From: Flavobacterium fluviale
GTDB lineage: Bacteria; Bacteroidota; Bacteroidia; Flavobacteriales; Flavobacteriaceae
Direction: 5' to 3'
Length of the DNA: 64,000 nucleotides
Assembly (NCBI RefSeq): GCF_003312915.1
Contig: NZ_CP030261.1
Location: 992,001 to 1,056,000, forward strand
The notes beneath the pieces are model-generated. The model was not told the origin of the DNA, searched no databases, and saw only the letters and a program-made list of their open reading frames with translations. The position numbers and the translations under genes are program-made. Positions 33,826 through 43,019 of the stretch are shown in pieces (the first letter of the stretch is position 1; the number at the start of each line of letters is the position of its first letter).

Positions 33826-34095
33826 CTATATATTACGATTATATTTTAAATAGATTACTACAGCTTGAACTAAAATTATATATAGGAATTTCATAATAAA
33901 AGTAAATTTACTCGTTTTATGTCTAAAGAATATCATTCCTATAAACAACCCAATTGAACCGCCAATAAATGCGAGCAAAAACAAGACAGCTTCTTGAATT
34001 CGTCTTTTATTTCTTTTTGCTTGAAATTTATCGTACCCTGTTATAATAAATGTAAGGCTATTAACAAATAAAAAATATAGTAATAAAACTTCCAT
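33826..34095 (-). CDS. DUF1294 family small membrane protein
   Basis: 89 aa from the ATG at 34095 (MEVLLLYFLFVNSLTFII). Two hydrophobic helices flank the DUF1294 core GYDKFQAKRNKRRIQE and GGSIGLFIGMIFFRHKTSK, a conserved RHKTxKxxF motif. Function unknown. The frame extends 18 codons upstream to ATG 34149, but a TATCTTTG -7 element lies in that extension, so the shorter start fits better; both are possible. Confidence 0.8.
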   Translation of the reverse strand: MEVLLLYFLFVNSLTFIITGYDKFQAKRNKRRIQEAVLFLLAFIGGSIGLFIGMIFFRHKTSKFTFIMKFLYIILVQAVVIYLKYNRNI

Positions 34096-34113
34096 TGGCT
34101 GTAAAATTAAAAA

Positions 34114-34121
34114 CAAAGATA
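34114..34121 (-). promoter_or_regulatory. -7 promoter element of the DUF1294 gene
   Basis: TATCTTTG on the minus strand, 19 bp before the preferred ATG at 34095. Confidence 0.4.
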
Positions 34122-34210
34122 TTATTTTAGCAAAATATTGATCTATCATTATTGTTTTTTAACAAGTAAAATAGATCAATTTAAATTTAAGAATTTATTT
34201 CATTAAACGT

Positions 34211-36334
34211 ATGACTAACATTCAATTCATTGCCAAATCTGTTCAGGCACCTGCAGTCAGCATTCAAAACACCGTAAAATTATTAGAAGAAGATTGTACA
34301 ATTCCGTTTATTTCGCGTTACCGAAAAGATGCTACCGGAAATCTTGATGAAACTGTAATTGAGCAGATTGCAAAATTGCAAAAAGATTATGACACGCTTG
34401 TAAAACGTAAAGAAGCTGTTCTAAAATCTATTGAAGAACAAAAAGCTCTTACGCCTGATTTGAAGAAAAAGATCGAAGACAGTTTTGATTTGCAGGAAAT
34501 TGAAGATTTTTATCTTCCGTACAAAAAGAAGAAAAAAACAAAAGCAGATGTTGCACGCGAATTTGGTTTGGAGCCTTTGGCAAAAATAATAATGTCTGAG
34601 AGTGATGTTGATGTCGATTTTGTTTCAACACAATACATTAATGAAAATGTGATTAATGAAGAAGCGGCGATGCAAGGCGCACGAGATATTGTGGCAGAAT
34701 GGATTAACGAAAATATTTATGTTCGTAAACAGCTTCGTAGATTATATCAGCGAAAAGCGGTAATTGCAACTAAAGTTGTAAAAAAGAAAGCCGAGGAAGA
34801 AGGAGCACAAAAATTCAATCAATATTTTGATTGGGAAGAGCCATTGACAAAAGCGCCGGCGCATCGTTTATTGGCTATGCTTCGCGCTGAAAATGAAGGT
34901 TTTATTAAAATGAAAATAGATGTTGATATCGACGACGCGTACGATGTTATTGACGAAATTATTATAAAAAAACAAAATAGCACAACTGCTCATTTACAGT
35001 TAGCAATTGAGGATAGTTACAAACGTTTATTAAACCCAGCAATTGGAAACGAAACACTGCAGGAAGCAAAAGCAAAAGCCGATGCGAATTCTATTCAGGT
35101 TTTTGCCAACAATTTAGGTCAGTTATTATTGGCGCCGCCTTTGGGAGAAAAACGTATTCTGGCGATAGATCCAGGATTTAGAAGCGGTTGTAAAGTAGTT
35201 TGCCTGGACGAAAAAGGCGATTTGTTATATAACGAAACGATTTACCCGCACGCGCCTCAACATGAGGAAACTATGGCGATTAAAAAAATCCGTTCGATGG
35301 TTAACGCCTATCAAATTGATGCGATTTCTATTGGAAACGGAACGGCTTCTCGCGAAACTGAATTTTTTATCAAAAAAATCGCGTTTGACAAACCAGTGCA
35401 GGTTTTTATAGTTTCTGAGGCTGGAGCTTCAGTATATTCGGCATCAAAAATTGCGAGGGAAGAATTTCCAAATTATGACGTAACTGTTCGTGGTTCGGTT
35501 TCTATTGGGCGACGACTTTCAGATCCTTTGGCCGAATTGGTAAAAATTGATCCAAAAGCAATTGGGGTTGGACAATATCAGCACGATGTTGACCAGACGA
35601 AATTAAAAGAAGAACTGGATAATACCGTAATTCGCTGCGTAAACTCGGTTGGAATTAACATCAACACGGCAAGTAAACATTTACTAAGTTATGTGAGTGG
35701 AATAGGAGAGAAGCTGGCTGAAAACATTGTACAATATCGTTCTGAAAACGGGCCTTTTGAAGATAGAAAACAGTTGAAAAAAGTGCCTCGTTTGGGAGAT
35801 AAAGCGTATCAGCAGGGAGCAGCGTTTATTAGAATTACAAATGCTAAAAATCCGCTGGATAATTCCGCGGTGCATCCAGAAGCTTACTCTGTTGTGGAGA
35901 AAATGGCAAAAGATTTGAAACTGTCGGTAAATGAATTAATTGCCAATAAAGAGAAAACAGCTCTTATTAAGCCCGAAAAGTATATTACACCTGAAATTGG
36001 TTTACTTACGCTAAAAGACATCATAAAAGAGCTTGAAAAGCCTGGATTAGACCCAAGAAAGTCGGCTAAAGTTTTTGAATTTGATGCCAATGTAAAATCA
36101 ATCAAAGATTTGAAAACCGGAATGATCTTGCCTGGAATTGTGAATAACATTACCAACTTTGGCTGTTTTGTTGACATCGGAATCAAAGAGAGCGGATTGG
36201 TTCATATTTCTCAGTTAAAAGCCGGATTTGTAAGTGACGTAAACGAAGTGGTTAAATTACATCAGCATGTTGATGTAAAAGTTACTGAGGTTGATGAAGA
36301 TAGAAAGAGAATTCAGCTGACGATGGTTTTGTAG
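34211..36334 (+). CDS. tex: Tex-like RNA-binding transcription accessory protein
   Basis: 707 aa. Homologous to Tex/YhgF, which associates with RNA polymerase and nucleic acid. N-terminal helical Tex domains start at the initiator (TNIQFIAKSVQAPAVSIQNT); a YqgF-like nuclease fold near residue 315 (ILAIDPGFRSGCKVVCLDEK), a helix-hairpin-helix pair (SVGININTASKHLLSYVSGI) near residue 475, and a C-terminal S1 domain (GMILPGIVNNITNFGCFVDI) complete the plan. Length 707 is close to the usual 720-780. Divergent to the DUF1294 gene. Confidence 0.95.
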   Translation: MTNIQFIAKSVQAPAVSIQNTVKLLEEDCTIPFISRYRKDATGNLDETVIEQIAKLQKDYDTLVKRKEAVLKSIEEQKALTPDLKKKIEDSFDLQEIEDFYLPYKKKKKTKADVAREFGLEPLAKIIMSESDVDVDFVSTQYINENVINEEAAMQGARDIVAEWINENIYVRKQLRRLYQRKAVIATKVVKKKAEEEGAQKFNQYFDWEEPLTKAPAHRLLAMLRAENEGFIKMKIDVDIDDAYDVIDEIIIKKQNSTTAHLQLAIEDSYKRLLNPAIGNETLQEAKAKADANSIQVFANNLGQLLLAPPLGEKRILAIDPGFRSGCKVVCLDEKGDLLYNETIYPHAPQHEETMAIKKIRSMVNAYQIDAISIGNGTASRETEFFIKKIAFDKPVQVFIVSEAGASVYSASKIAREEFPNYDVTVRGSVSIGRRLSDPLAELVKIDPKAIGVGQYQHDVDQTKLKEELDNTVIRCVNSVGININTASKHLLSYVSGIGEKLAENIVQYRSENGPFEDRKQLKKVPRLGDKAYQQGAAFIRITNAKNPLDNSAVHPEAYSVVEKMAKDLKLSVNELIANKEKTALIKPEKYITPEIGLLTLKDIIKELEKPGLDPRKSAKVFEFDANVKSIKDLKTGMILPGIVNNITNFGCFVDIGIKESGLVHISQLKAGFVSDVNEVVKLHQHVDVKVTEVDEDRKRIQLTMVL

Positions 36335-36385
36335 AAATTGCAATTTTTTAAATTCCAAATTCCAAAAAATTTGGAATTATTAAAT

Positions 36386-36427
36386 AAAAAAACTCACATA
36401 TTGCACCTGTAATTTGTGAGTTTTTAG
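36386..36427. terminator. bidirectional terminator downstream of tex
   Basis: AAAAAACTCACA / TTGTGAGTTTTT stem; a second small hairpin (AATTCCAAATTCC / GGAATT) precedes it at 36352. Confidence 0.7.
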
Positions 36428-36443
36428 TTTATAAATCAATCGA

Positions 36444-38939
36444 TTATATTTTAATGAACTTTTGCGAAGCTTCTCCGTTTTCGGTTTTAATTTTAATTAA
36501 ATATAAACCTGAATTAAAAGAGCTTACGTCAATCGAAGTACTTACATTTTCATTTGTATAAATTAATCTTCCTAGCAAATCATAAATTTTTACAGAGTAA
36601 TTAGATTCGTTTAATGAATTGATACTTAATGTGTTTTTTACTGGATTTGGCCATAGAGAAAATGATTTGTTTTCTTCAATGAAATCTTCGTTTGATAAAA
36701 CAACCTCAGTTCCTTTTAAACGAATTAAATTTGAAGAAAGCTGGTCTTTATAAGATAAAAACCATCCTCCTAGTAATATTTTTCCATCTGAGTATAATGC
36801 TATAGTCTCGATAGGAGCGTTAAATCCCGTCCCTATATCAAAGGAATTATCTTTACTTCCATCAGTATTTAAAAGAATTAAGCGATTTTGAACACTTTCT
36901 TTATAAGACTGAAATTCTCCTCCAACAATTATCTTTTTATCTTTTTGTAAAACTATTGATTTAACACCCAAGCTGTAACTTGATCTGGGTAAATGTCCAA
37001 AACCAATTCCCAAATCAAATGATTCATCTTTACTTCCATCTTTATTTAATCGGATCAAATTTACTTGAGGAATCTCTTTAAAATTGTCAAAATCACCGCC
37101 AACTAAAATTTTCCCATCATCTTGTAAAGTTATACATCTAACGCTGGCATCAAATCCTGTTTCTATATTAAACGAATTATCTTTACTTCCATCAGCATTT
37201 AAACGAATTAAACGATTTTGAGTAGTTCCTTGAAAAGAAGTAAATTGACCGCCTACAAGTATTTTTCCATCTGACTGTTCAACAATACTATAGGCTACAT
37301 TGTTTAAATCTGTCCCTGTTAAGAAAGATTGATCTTGAGTTCCATCTTGATGTAATCTATATAATTTGTTTTTTGGGAGGTTAGGAAAATTATCTTGATA
37401 TGTATGAACTAATATTTTTCCATCAGTTTGTAAAGCTATTGCGCTAACTTCATAATCAAATCTCTTAGCAAAAGAAGTGTCTAATGATCCATTAGGATTT
37501 AAACGTATGAGATACTGTTTAGAGGTGTTATAGTTATTGTTATCATAGTACGTGAATGAACCCATTACTAATATTTTCCCATCTGGTTGTAAGATTATAG
37601 AAGTAATTGAATTATTGAATTTATATTGCAAATTAAAAGAATTATCAATACTTCCATCAGAATTTAAACGAATCAAATTTCTTTGTAGAATTCCTTTATA
37701 ATTATTGAAATAACCACCAACCAAAATTTTACCATCTTTTTGCAAAGCAGAACATAATATTATACCGTCAAAACCAGTTTCTTTATTGAATGTCATATCT
37801 TTGCTTGCATCAGCATTTAAACAAACCATATAATATTGAATATTATAGTTCTGAATATTGTTTCGCCAACCTCGAAATTTACCTCCAACCAATATTTTTC
37901 CATCATTTAAAATAGCTACAGAATAAATATCATGGTTGAATCTAGTTCCAATAAAATTTTGATCTTCCGTTCCATCTGGGTTTAAATATTGCAAAACTGC
38001 TGATTTATCGGAGTTACCACTACCCCCGTAGCCCACAACTATTTTGCCATTTGACTGTAGCGCCAAAGAAGTTACACCTGTAGAATCGTTTACATCTCTA
38101 TAATTATCAACAACAAAAGAGGAATCTTTACTTCCATTTGTATTTAGGCGAATCAAACGATTTTGAGAATTTCCTTGATAAGTGCCAAAACGACCTCCTA
38201 CTATTATTTTTCCATCTGGCTGAATAATAATAGAATTAACGAAACCAGTGAATCCAGTCCCAATATCAAATGTACTATCTTTACTTCCATCCGAATTTAG
38301 ACGAATTAAATAATTTTGATTAATACCTTTAAATTTATTGAACGATCCTCCTGCAACTATTTTTCCATCTTGTTGTAGAGCTATAGATGAAATTTTGTTA
38401 TCAAAACCAGTTCCTAAATTAAAAGAGGCATCATTACTTCCATCCGAATTTAAACGTGCTATTAAATAATCACCAGCTGCTAGTATTTTACCATCTGGTT
38501 GTATGCTTATAGAACTTACCCTATTTTTTACAATAAAATTAGATCCTACGTCAAAAGTATTATCTTTACTGCCATCAACATTTAAACGAATTAATCGTTT
38601 TTCTGCGAGATAATTTGTACCTCCCACAAGTATCTTTCCATCAGATTGTAATGCAATAGACAATATTTCATAATATTCACCCTCTCTAATATAATTGAAA
38701 GAATAATCAATACTTCCATCAGGATTTAAACGAACTATTTGTTTGATGTTGGAGTTTCCGTTATAGCTAGAAAATTTTCCAGCCATAATTATTTTTCCAT
38801 CAGATTGAATTAGTATACATTTTACTTCGTCATCAAATCCAGGAATTGTTCCGAAATTGTGTTCAATTTCAGTTGGATTTTGAGCGGATATTGAAAAGAA
38901 TTGTAAAAAGAAAAGTAAAAAAAGTAGAGTTTTTTTCAT
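36444..38939 (-). CDS. T9SS-exported delta-60 repeat beta-propeller protein
   Basis: 831 aa, signal peptide MKKTLLFLLFFLQFFSISAQ. About fourteen repeats carry the signature LNxDGSxDxSFN and IALQxDGKILVGG (delta-60 repeat, DUF5122 beta-propeller), each of about 55 residues, giving two seven-bladed propellers or one long array. C-terminal T9SS sorting domain (SLWPNPVKNTLSIN ... FNSGLYLIKI). Likely cell-surface or released, perhaps binding ligands or polysaccharide. Function unknown. Terminator shared with tex. Confidence 0.92.
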   Translation of the reverse strand: MKKTLLFLLFFLQFFSISAQNPTEIEHNFGTIPGFDDEVKCILIQSDGKIIMAGKFSSYNGNSNIKQIVRLNPDGSIDYSFNYIREGEYYEILSIALQSDGKILVGGTNYLAEKRLIRLNVDGSKDNTFDVGSNFIVKNRVSSISIQPDGKILAAGDYLIARLNSDGSNDASFNLGTGFDNKISSIALQQDGKIVAGGSFNKFKGINQNYLIRLNSDGSKDSTFDIGTGFTGFVNSIIIQPDGKIIVGGRFGTYQGNSQNRLIRLNTNGSKDSSFVVDNYRDVNDSTGVTSLALQSNGKIVVGYGGSGNSDKSAVLQYLNPDGTEDQNFIGTRFNHDIYSVAILNDGKILVGGKFRGWRNNIQNYNIQYYMVCLNADASKDMTFNKETGFDGIILCSALQKDGKILVGGYFNNYKGILQRNLIRLNSDGSIDNSFNLQYKFNNSITSIILQPDGKILVMGSFTYYDNNNYNTSKQYLIRLNPNGSLDTSFAKRFDYEVSAIALQTDGKILVHTYQDNFPNLPKNKLYRLHQDGTQDQSFLTGTDLNNVAYSIVEQSDGKILVGGQFTSFQGTTQNRLIRLNADGSKDNSFNIETGFDASVRCITLQDDGKILVGGDFDNFKEIPQVNLIRLNKDGSKDESFDLGIGFGHLPRSSYSLGVKSIVLQKDKKIIVGGEFQSYKESVQNRLILLNTDGSKDNSFDIGTGFNAPIETIALYSDGKILLGGWFLSYKDQLSSNLIRLKGTEVVLSNEDFIEENKSFSLWPNPVKNTLSINSLNESNYSVKIYDLLGRLIYTNENVSTSIDVSSFNSGLYLIKIKTENGEASQKFIKI

Positions 38940-38993
38940 AGATATAAATTTGGGTTAAATATATAATTATTTTCTTTCAAGTTGTATAAAAGC

Positions 38994-39036
38994 AAAACTC
39001 CCAAACTACAATTTATAATTTGGGAGTTTTTTTATT
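38994..39036 (-). terminator. terminator of the GH8 gene
   Basis: AAAACTCCCAAA / TTTGGGAGTTTT arms, 12-base loop, downstream of the gene at 39045. Confidence 0.8.
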
Positions 39037-39044
39037 TTTAAGAC

Positions 39045-40442
39045 TTATTTCAAAATCACTTTTTTAGTTATGCTTTTAAAATCATCATTGGATATTTTTA
39101 CAAAATAAACACCTCTGGATTGGTTGGCTAAATTTATTTCTGTCAATTCTGAAGTTGTTTTTTGCTGATGAATAACACTTCCTGAAGAAGATATTATCGA
39201 GATAGTAGATTTCCCAGGCGCACTAACTGTGATTCGATCAGCGCTCGGATTTGGAAAAAGCGTAACAGTAGATTTTTCAATATCAAAATTTTCATTGGAC
39301 AAAGTAGCAGTTGGAGGCAGATAAAAATTACCAGTTAGTAAAAAGGAGTATAATGTTTTTAGGGTATGATTGAAATAGCTGTTTGGTTCGTTGAGGTTTT
39401 TTAAATCGGTATAAGAAGCATCTAAATGCGCTTGATTTTCTCCCGCCATTGCAGCACAGGCAAACGCGCCGACAAAAGTAGCATTGTGCCATTGACCGTT
39501 TACGGTTCCGTTTTGATTGTATCCATCTTTAATATTTGCCGAACCTCCAAGGTTAACACGAACAAAATCAGATGATTTCTTAGCATACGTTTTAGCATCG
39601 GCATTTCCGTACCATAAATAATCTACCGCGATACGCCAAGGTGTTCTTGCAGCATCATATGTATAGCTTTTTCCGCCGTTATTGTATCCACCAGCTTGCG
39701 ATGAATAAGCTCCGGAAGCTTCACACCAGTCCGAAACTAACCCGCCTACGGCATTGTTTACAGTAAGATTATTGTTGATAACCGTGTAAGATTTCGCAGC
39801 AACCTGATTCCAAAAAGTGATATCGTTTGTAAAAACGCCAAAAGCCCTGTAATAAGCAGGCGAGAAGTAAGAAGGATTTGTGATTTGGCTGCCGCCGAAT
39901 TGATCTCCAGGTTTTAAAACATAAGTATTGGCTTCCACTTCATAATTTTTAATAGCAGAAATTAAAGCAGTCGCATCGGTTTTGTAGTTAATGTTTCCAG
40001 TGCTTCCCCATTGATAATCGGCAACTATAAGGGCAAATGCAGCATCAAGCTCGGCATCTGTAGCTCCGTTTTGACCAATGGTTTCAGAACAGCCATTAAT
40101 TTTCCAGTTCATTACCTTGTTGCCGTTTACATTGTCTTTGTAATACAACCAAAGTCCATCAAAAAGGTCTTTGTCTGCCTTATAAGCAGATAAGAGCATT
40201 CCGTAACCAATTCCTTCAGAAACGGTTTGAGAAGAAGGATCAAATTTCACTCTGTATCTTCCATTAGAACAAGTTTCTACAAAATTGGTTTTCCAAAGAT
40301 CATAATTGTTTTGGGCATCCAGACTGTTTTTTGTTGATGCCATCAGACCATGATCAAATTTAATATTTGCGGGAAATGATTGCTTTTGTGCATTACTTTC
40401 GAGGCACCAAAAAGCAACAGTAATCAGAAGTAGGTTTTTCAT
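39045..40442 (-). CDS. T9SS-secreted glycoside hydrolase family 8 enzyme
   Basis: 465 aa, signal peptide MKNLLLITVAFWCLESNA. GH8 motifs: SEGIGYGMLLSAY near residue 74 with the catalytic Glu, NWKINGC, and ATDAELDAAFALIVADYQW, the family signature; later TYDAARTPWRIAVDYLW bears the conserved Asp. GH8 enzymes are endoglucanases, xylanases or chitosanases; the substrate cannot be named. C-terminal T9SS domain (TLFPNPSADRITVS ... SRGVYFVKI). Not next to any bcs or pul genes, so it is most likely a scavenging enzyme. Confidence 0.93.
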   Translation of the reverse strand: MKNLLLITVAFWCLESNAQKQSFPANIKFDHGLMASTKNSLDAQNNYDLWKTNFVETCSNGRYRVKFDPSSQTVSEGIGYGMLLSAYKADKDLFDGLWLYYKDNVNGNKVMNWKINGCSETIGQNGATDAELDAAFALIVADYQWGSTGNINYKTDATALISAIKNYEVEANTYVLKPGDQFGGSQITNPSYFSPAYYRAFGVFTNDITFWNQVAAKSYTVINNNLTVNNAVGGLVSDWCEASGAYSSQAGGYNNGGKSYTYDAARTPWRIAVDYLWYGNADAKTYAKKSSDFVRVNLGGSANIKDGYNQNGTVNGQWHNATFVGAFACAAMAGENQAHLDASYTDLKNLNEPNSYFNHTLKTLYSFLLTGNFYLPPTATLSNENFDIEKSTVTLFPNPSADRITVSAPGKSTISIISSSGSVIHQQKTTSELTEINLANQSRGVYFVKISNDDFKSITKKVILK

Positions 40443-40497
40443 AATTATTGTTTAATAGATTTAGGGACTCTAAAAGTAAGATTTTTTAGATATAAAA

Positions 40498-40538
40498 AAA
40501 ATCCCAGACTATAATTTGTAAATTATAGTCTGGGATTC
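40498..40538 (-). terminator. terminator of tatA
   Basis: AATCCCAGACTATAATTT / AATTATAGTCTGGGATT long stem with short loop; T-run on the minus strand, 18 bp past the tatA stop. Confidence 0.8.
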
Positions 40539-40556
40539 ATTAAAAGTTGAAGGTTA

Positions 40557-40733
40557 CTATTTTGTTTCTTCTTCTTGTTTTTTAGCAGCAGGTTGATCGT
40601 CTTTAGCAGCGTTTTTAAATTCCTTAATTCCACTTCCTAAACCTTTCATTAATTCTGGAATTTTTTTACCTCCAAAAAGTAATATCACAATACCTACTAT
40701 AACAAGGATTTCTGTAAGACCTAATCTTCCCAT
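40557..40733 (-). CDS. tatA: Sec-independent protein translocase subunit TatA
   Basis: 58 aa, ATG at 40731-40733. The N-terminus [20 protein letters not shown] is a short membrane helix ending at [20 protein letters not shown], the TatA/TatE hinge and amphipathic helix; the tail is a Gln/Glu/Lys-rich disordered stretch. It forms the pore-like part of the twin-arginine export system; no tatC is nearby. Divergent from the gene at 40946, with 212 bp between. Confidence 0.95.
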   Translation of the reverse strand: MGRLGLTEILVIVGIVILLFGGKKIPELMKGLGSGIKEFKNAAKDDQPAAKKQEEETK

Positions 40734-40919
40734 GACTGTATATTTAATGCCGAAGCAAATTGATTATTAAGTTTTCACCGCAAAGGTATATAGAAATATA
40801 CGAACTAGAAGTATTTTTGGTTTAAAATATTTGTATAATACCGCGTTAAATATTTTATAAAATGCTATATTAAGCAAATTCGGAGAATTTAACTGGGCAT
40901 TATCAATATGATTAATTAC

Positions 40920-40927
40920 TATATTTG
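40920..40927 (+). promoter_or_regulatory. -7 promoter element
   Basis: TATATTTG, 18 bp before the ATG at 40946. Confidence 0.45.
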
Positions 40928-40945
40928 CTTGATTAAAGAAGTGCA

Positions 40946-41452
40946 ATGACTAAGAAAAAGAAGAAAAACCTAAGGAAAAAATTGTTCATCAAAAATCGAC
41001 TAGTCGTTTTGAATGAAGACACTTTTGAAGAAACATTTTCTTTTAGGCTTACTTTAATGAATGTGTTTGTAACATTTACCTTAGGAGGTATTTTTTTAAT
41101 TCTTATTACAACTTTTATAATTGCTTTTTCACCGCTCCGAGAATTTATTCCAGGATATTCTTCGACAGAATTAAAAAGAAATGCTACCAAATTGGCAATC
41201 AAATCAGATTCGCTTGAAACAGCTTTACGACAAAATGAGGCTTATATAAAAGGAATTCAAAAGGTTTTAAAAGGCGAAATGGAATATTCGAAATTTAATA
41301 GGGATTCTATTTTGGCCGAAACAGTTGAAGATCCTTCAGATTTAAATATGAAAGCATCTGATGCTGAGATTAAGTTAAGAGAAGAAGTAACAGCAGCCGA
41401 AAAGGAAATGAAGACTAAATCTCAAGATAAAAAGAAAAGTGACAAAAAATAA
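40946..41452 (+). CDS. membrane protein resembling the N-terminus of M23 peptidases
   Basis: 168 aa. A very basic start (MTKKKKKNLRKKLFIKNRL) and a single transmembrane helix (about residues 50-70) are followed by SPLREFIPGYSSTELKRNAT, the region seen at the N-terminus of flavobacterial M23-type peptidases near tatA and GH3 genes. The LytM/M23 catalytic domain is absent; instead the protein ends in a Lys/Glu-rich tail. Either a stand-alone coiled-coil anchor or a truncated form. The GH3 gene follows by 11 bp. Confidence 0.55.
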   Translation: MTKKKKKNLRKKLFIKNRLVVLNEDTFEETFSFRLTLMNVFVTFTLGGIFLILITTFIIAFSPLREFIPGYSSTELKRNATKLAIKSDSLETALRQNEAYIKGIQKVLKGEMEYSKFNRDSILAETVEDPSDLNMKASDAEIKLREEVTAAEKEMKTKSQDKKKSDKK

Positions 41453-41463
41453 TACCACATCAA

Positions 41464-42975
41464 ATGTCAATTAAAGCATTAGCAGCAAAATTATTTGCAA
41501 GTAAAATATATCATCAAACACAGACTTGGGCCCAAAAACCAGTCGAAACCCAAGAGAAAATCTTTCAAAAATTAATTAAAAATGCGAAAGAAACGAGTTT
41601 TGGAAAAGATCATCATTTTAATAAAATAAAAAACGTTGAAGATTTTCAGCAAAATGTTCCTGTAAGAGATTACGAAGATTTAAAACCTTACATAGAAAAA
41701 GTAATAAAGGGAGAAGCAGATATTTTGTGGAAAGGAAAACCGCTTTATTTTGCAAAGACTTCTGGAACTACTTCGGGTGCAAAATTTATTCCGCTGACCA
41801 AAGAATCAATGCCATATCATATTGAAGCGGCTAGAAATGCGATTTTACACTATGTTCATGAAACTGGAAATGCCGATTTTGTTGACGGAAAAATGATCTT
41901 TTTGCAAGGAAGCCCCATTCTGACTGAAAAATATGGGATCAAGTTCGGAAGACTTTCAGGAATTGTTGCCCATTTTGTTCCTAAATATCTGCAAAAAAAC
42001 AGAATGCCATCTTGGGAAACCAATTGCATAGAAGATTGGGAAACCAAAGTAGATGCAATTGTCGATGAAACTATTAAAGAAAATATGTCTGTTATTTCTG
42101 GAATTCCGGCTTGGGTGCAAATGTATTTTGAGCGTTTGCAGCAAAAAAGCGGCGGGAAGAAAATAGGCGATATTTTTAAAAACTTTAAACTGTTTATTTA
42201 CGGGGGCGTTAATTACGAACCATATCGCGCCAAGTTCGAAAATATGATTGGCAGAAAAGTTGACAGCATAGAATTGTTTCCTGCTTCTGAAGGATTTTTT
42301 GCCTATCAATCCCGAAATTTTGGGATCAAAAATGAAGAAGGAATGCTTTTATTATTGAATTCTGGAATTTTCTACGAGTTTATAAAGGCAGATGAATTTT
42401 TTGAAGAAAATCCAAAAGTGCTGACAATTGGAGAAGTTGAAATAGGAGTAAACTACGTTTTGATTATTTCTACAAATGCGGGACTTTGGCGTTATAATAT
42501 TGGTGACACAGTTCAGTTTACATCGTTGTTACCACATCGTGTTATAGTTTCTGGACGTATTAAGCATTATATTTCGGCTTTTGGCGAACATGTAATTGCT
42601 AATGAAGTAGAAAATGCAATGGAAGAAGCCGTTGCATCGACTAATATTGTAATTAACGAATTCACGGTAGCGCCGCAAATTAATCCAGCAAACGGACTCC
42701 CGTATCATGAATGGCTTATAGAATTCGAAAACGAACCAGAAAACATGGAAATTTTTGCAGAAACGATTGACAATTCAATGCGTAGGCAGAACATTTACTA
42801 CGATGATTTGATTACTGGAAATGTTTTAAGAAAAGTTGTGGTTACTAAAGTTTCTAAAAACGGATTTCAGGATTATATGAAATCACAGGGAAAATTGGGA
42901 GGACAGAATAAAATTCCGAGATTGTCTAATAATAGGGATATTGCGGATAATTTGATAAAATCGGATAATATTTAA
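41464..42975 (+). CDS. GH3 family acyl-adenylate-forming protein
   Basis: 503 aa. Related to the plant GH3 (auxin-responsive) superfamily. The adenylate motif FAKTSGTTSGAKFIPLTKES lies near residue 100; LSGIVAHF and the SGIPAWVQMYFERL block follow, with GLWRYNIGDTV and VSGRIKHYISAFGEH toward the C-terminus. In bacteria the substrates are mostly unknown; amino-acid conjugation of a carboxylate is likely from the family. Directly behind the membrane protein at 40946, probably co-transcribed. Full length, normal for the family. Confidence 0.92.
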   Translation: MSIKALAAKLFASKIYHQTQTWAQKPVETQEKIFQKLIKNAKETSFGKDHHFNKIKNVEDFQQNVPVRDYEDLKPYIEKVIKGEADILWKGKPLYFAKTSGTTSGAKFIPLTKESMPYHIEAARNAILHYVHETGNADFVDGKMIFLQGSPILTEKYGIKFGRLSGIVAHFVPKYLQKNRMPSWETNCIEDWETKVDAIVDETIKENMSVISGIPAWVQMYFERLQQKSGGKKIGDIFKNFKLFIYGGVNYEPYRAKFENMIGRKVDSIELFPASEGFFAYQSRNFGIKNEEGMLLLLNSGIFYEFIKADEFFEENPKVLTIGEVEIGVNYVLIISTNAGLWRYNIGDTVQFTSLLPHRVIVSGRIKHYISAFGEHVIANEVENAMEEAVASTNIVINEFTVAPQINPANGLPYHEWLIEFENEPENMEIFAETIDNSMRRQNIYYDDLITGNVLRKVVVTKVSKNGFQDYMKSQGKLGGQNKIPRLSNNRDIADNLIKSDNI

Positions 42976-43019
42976 AAATGTTAAAAGATTATATAACGGC
43001 GTAGAGGTAATTTAAATTA

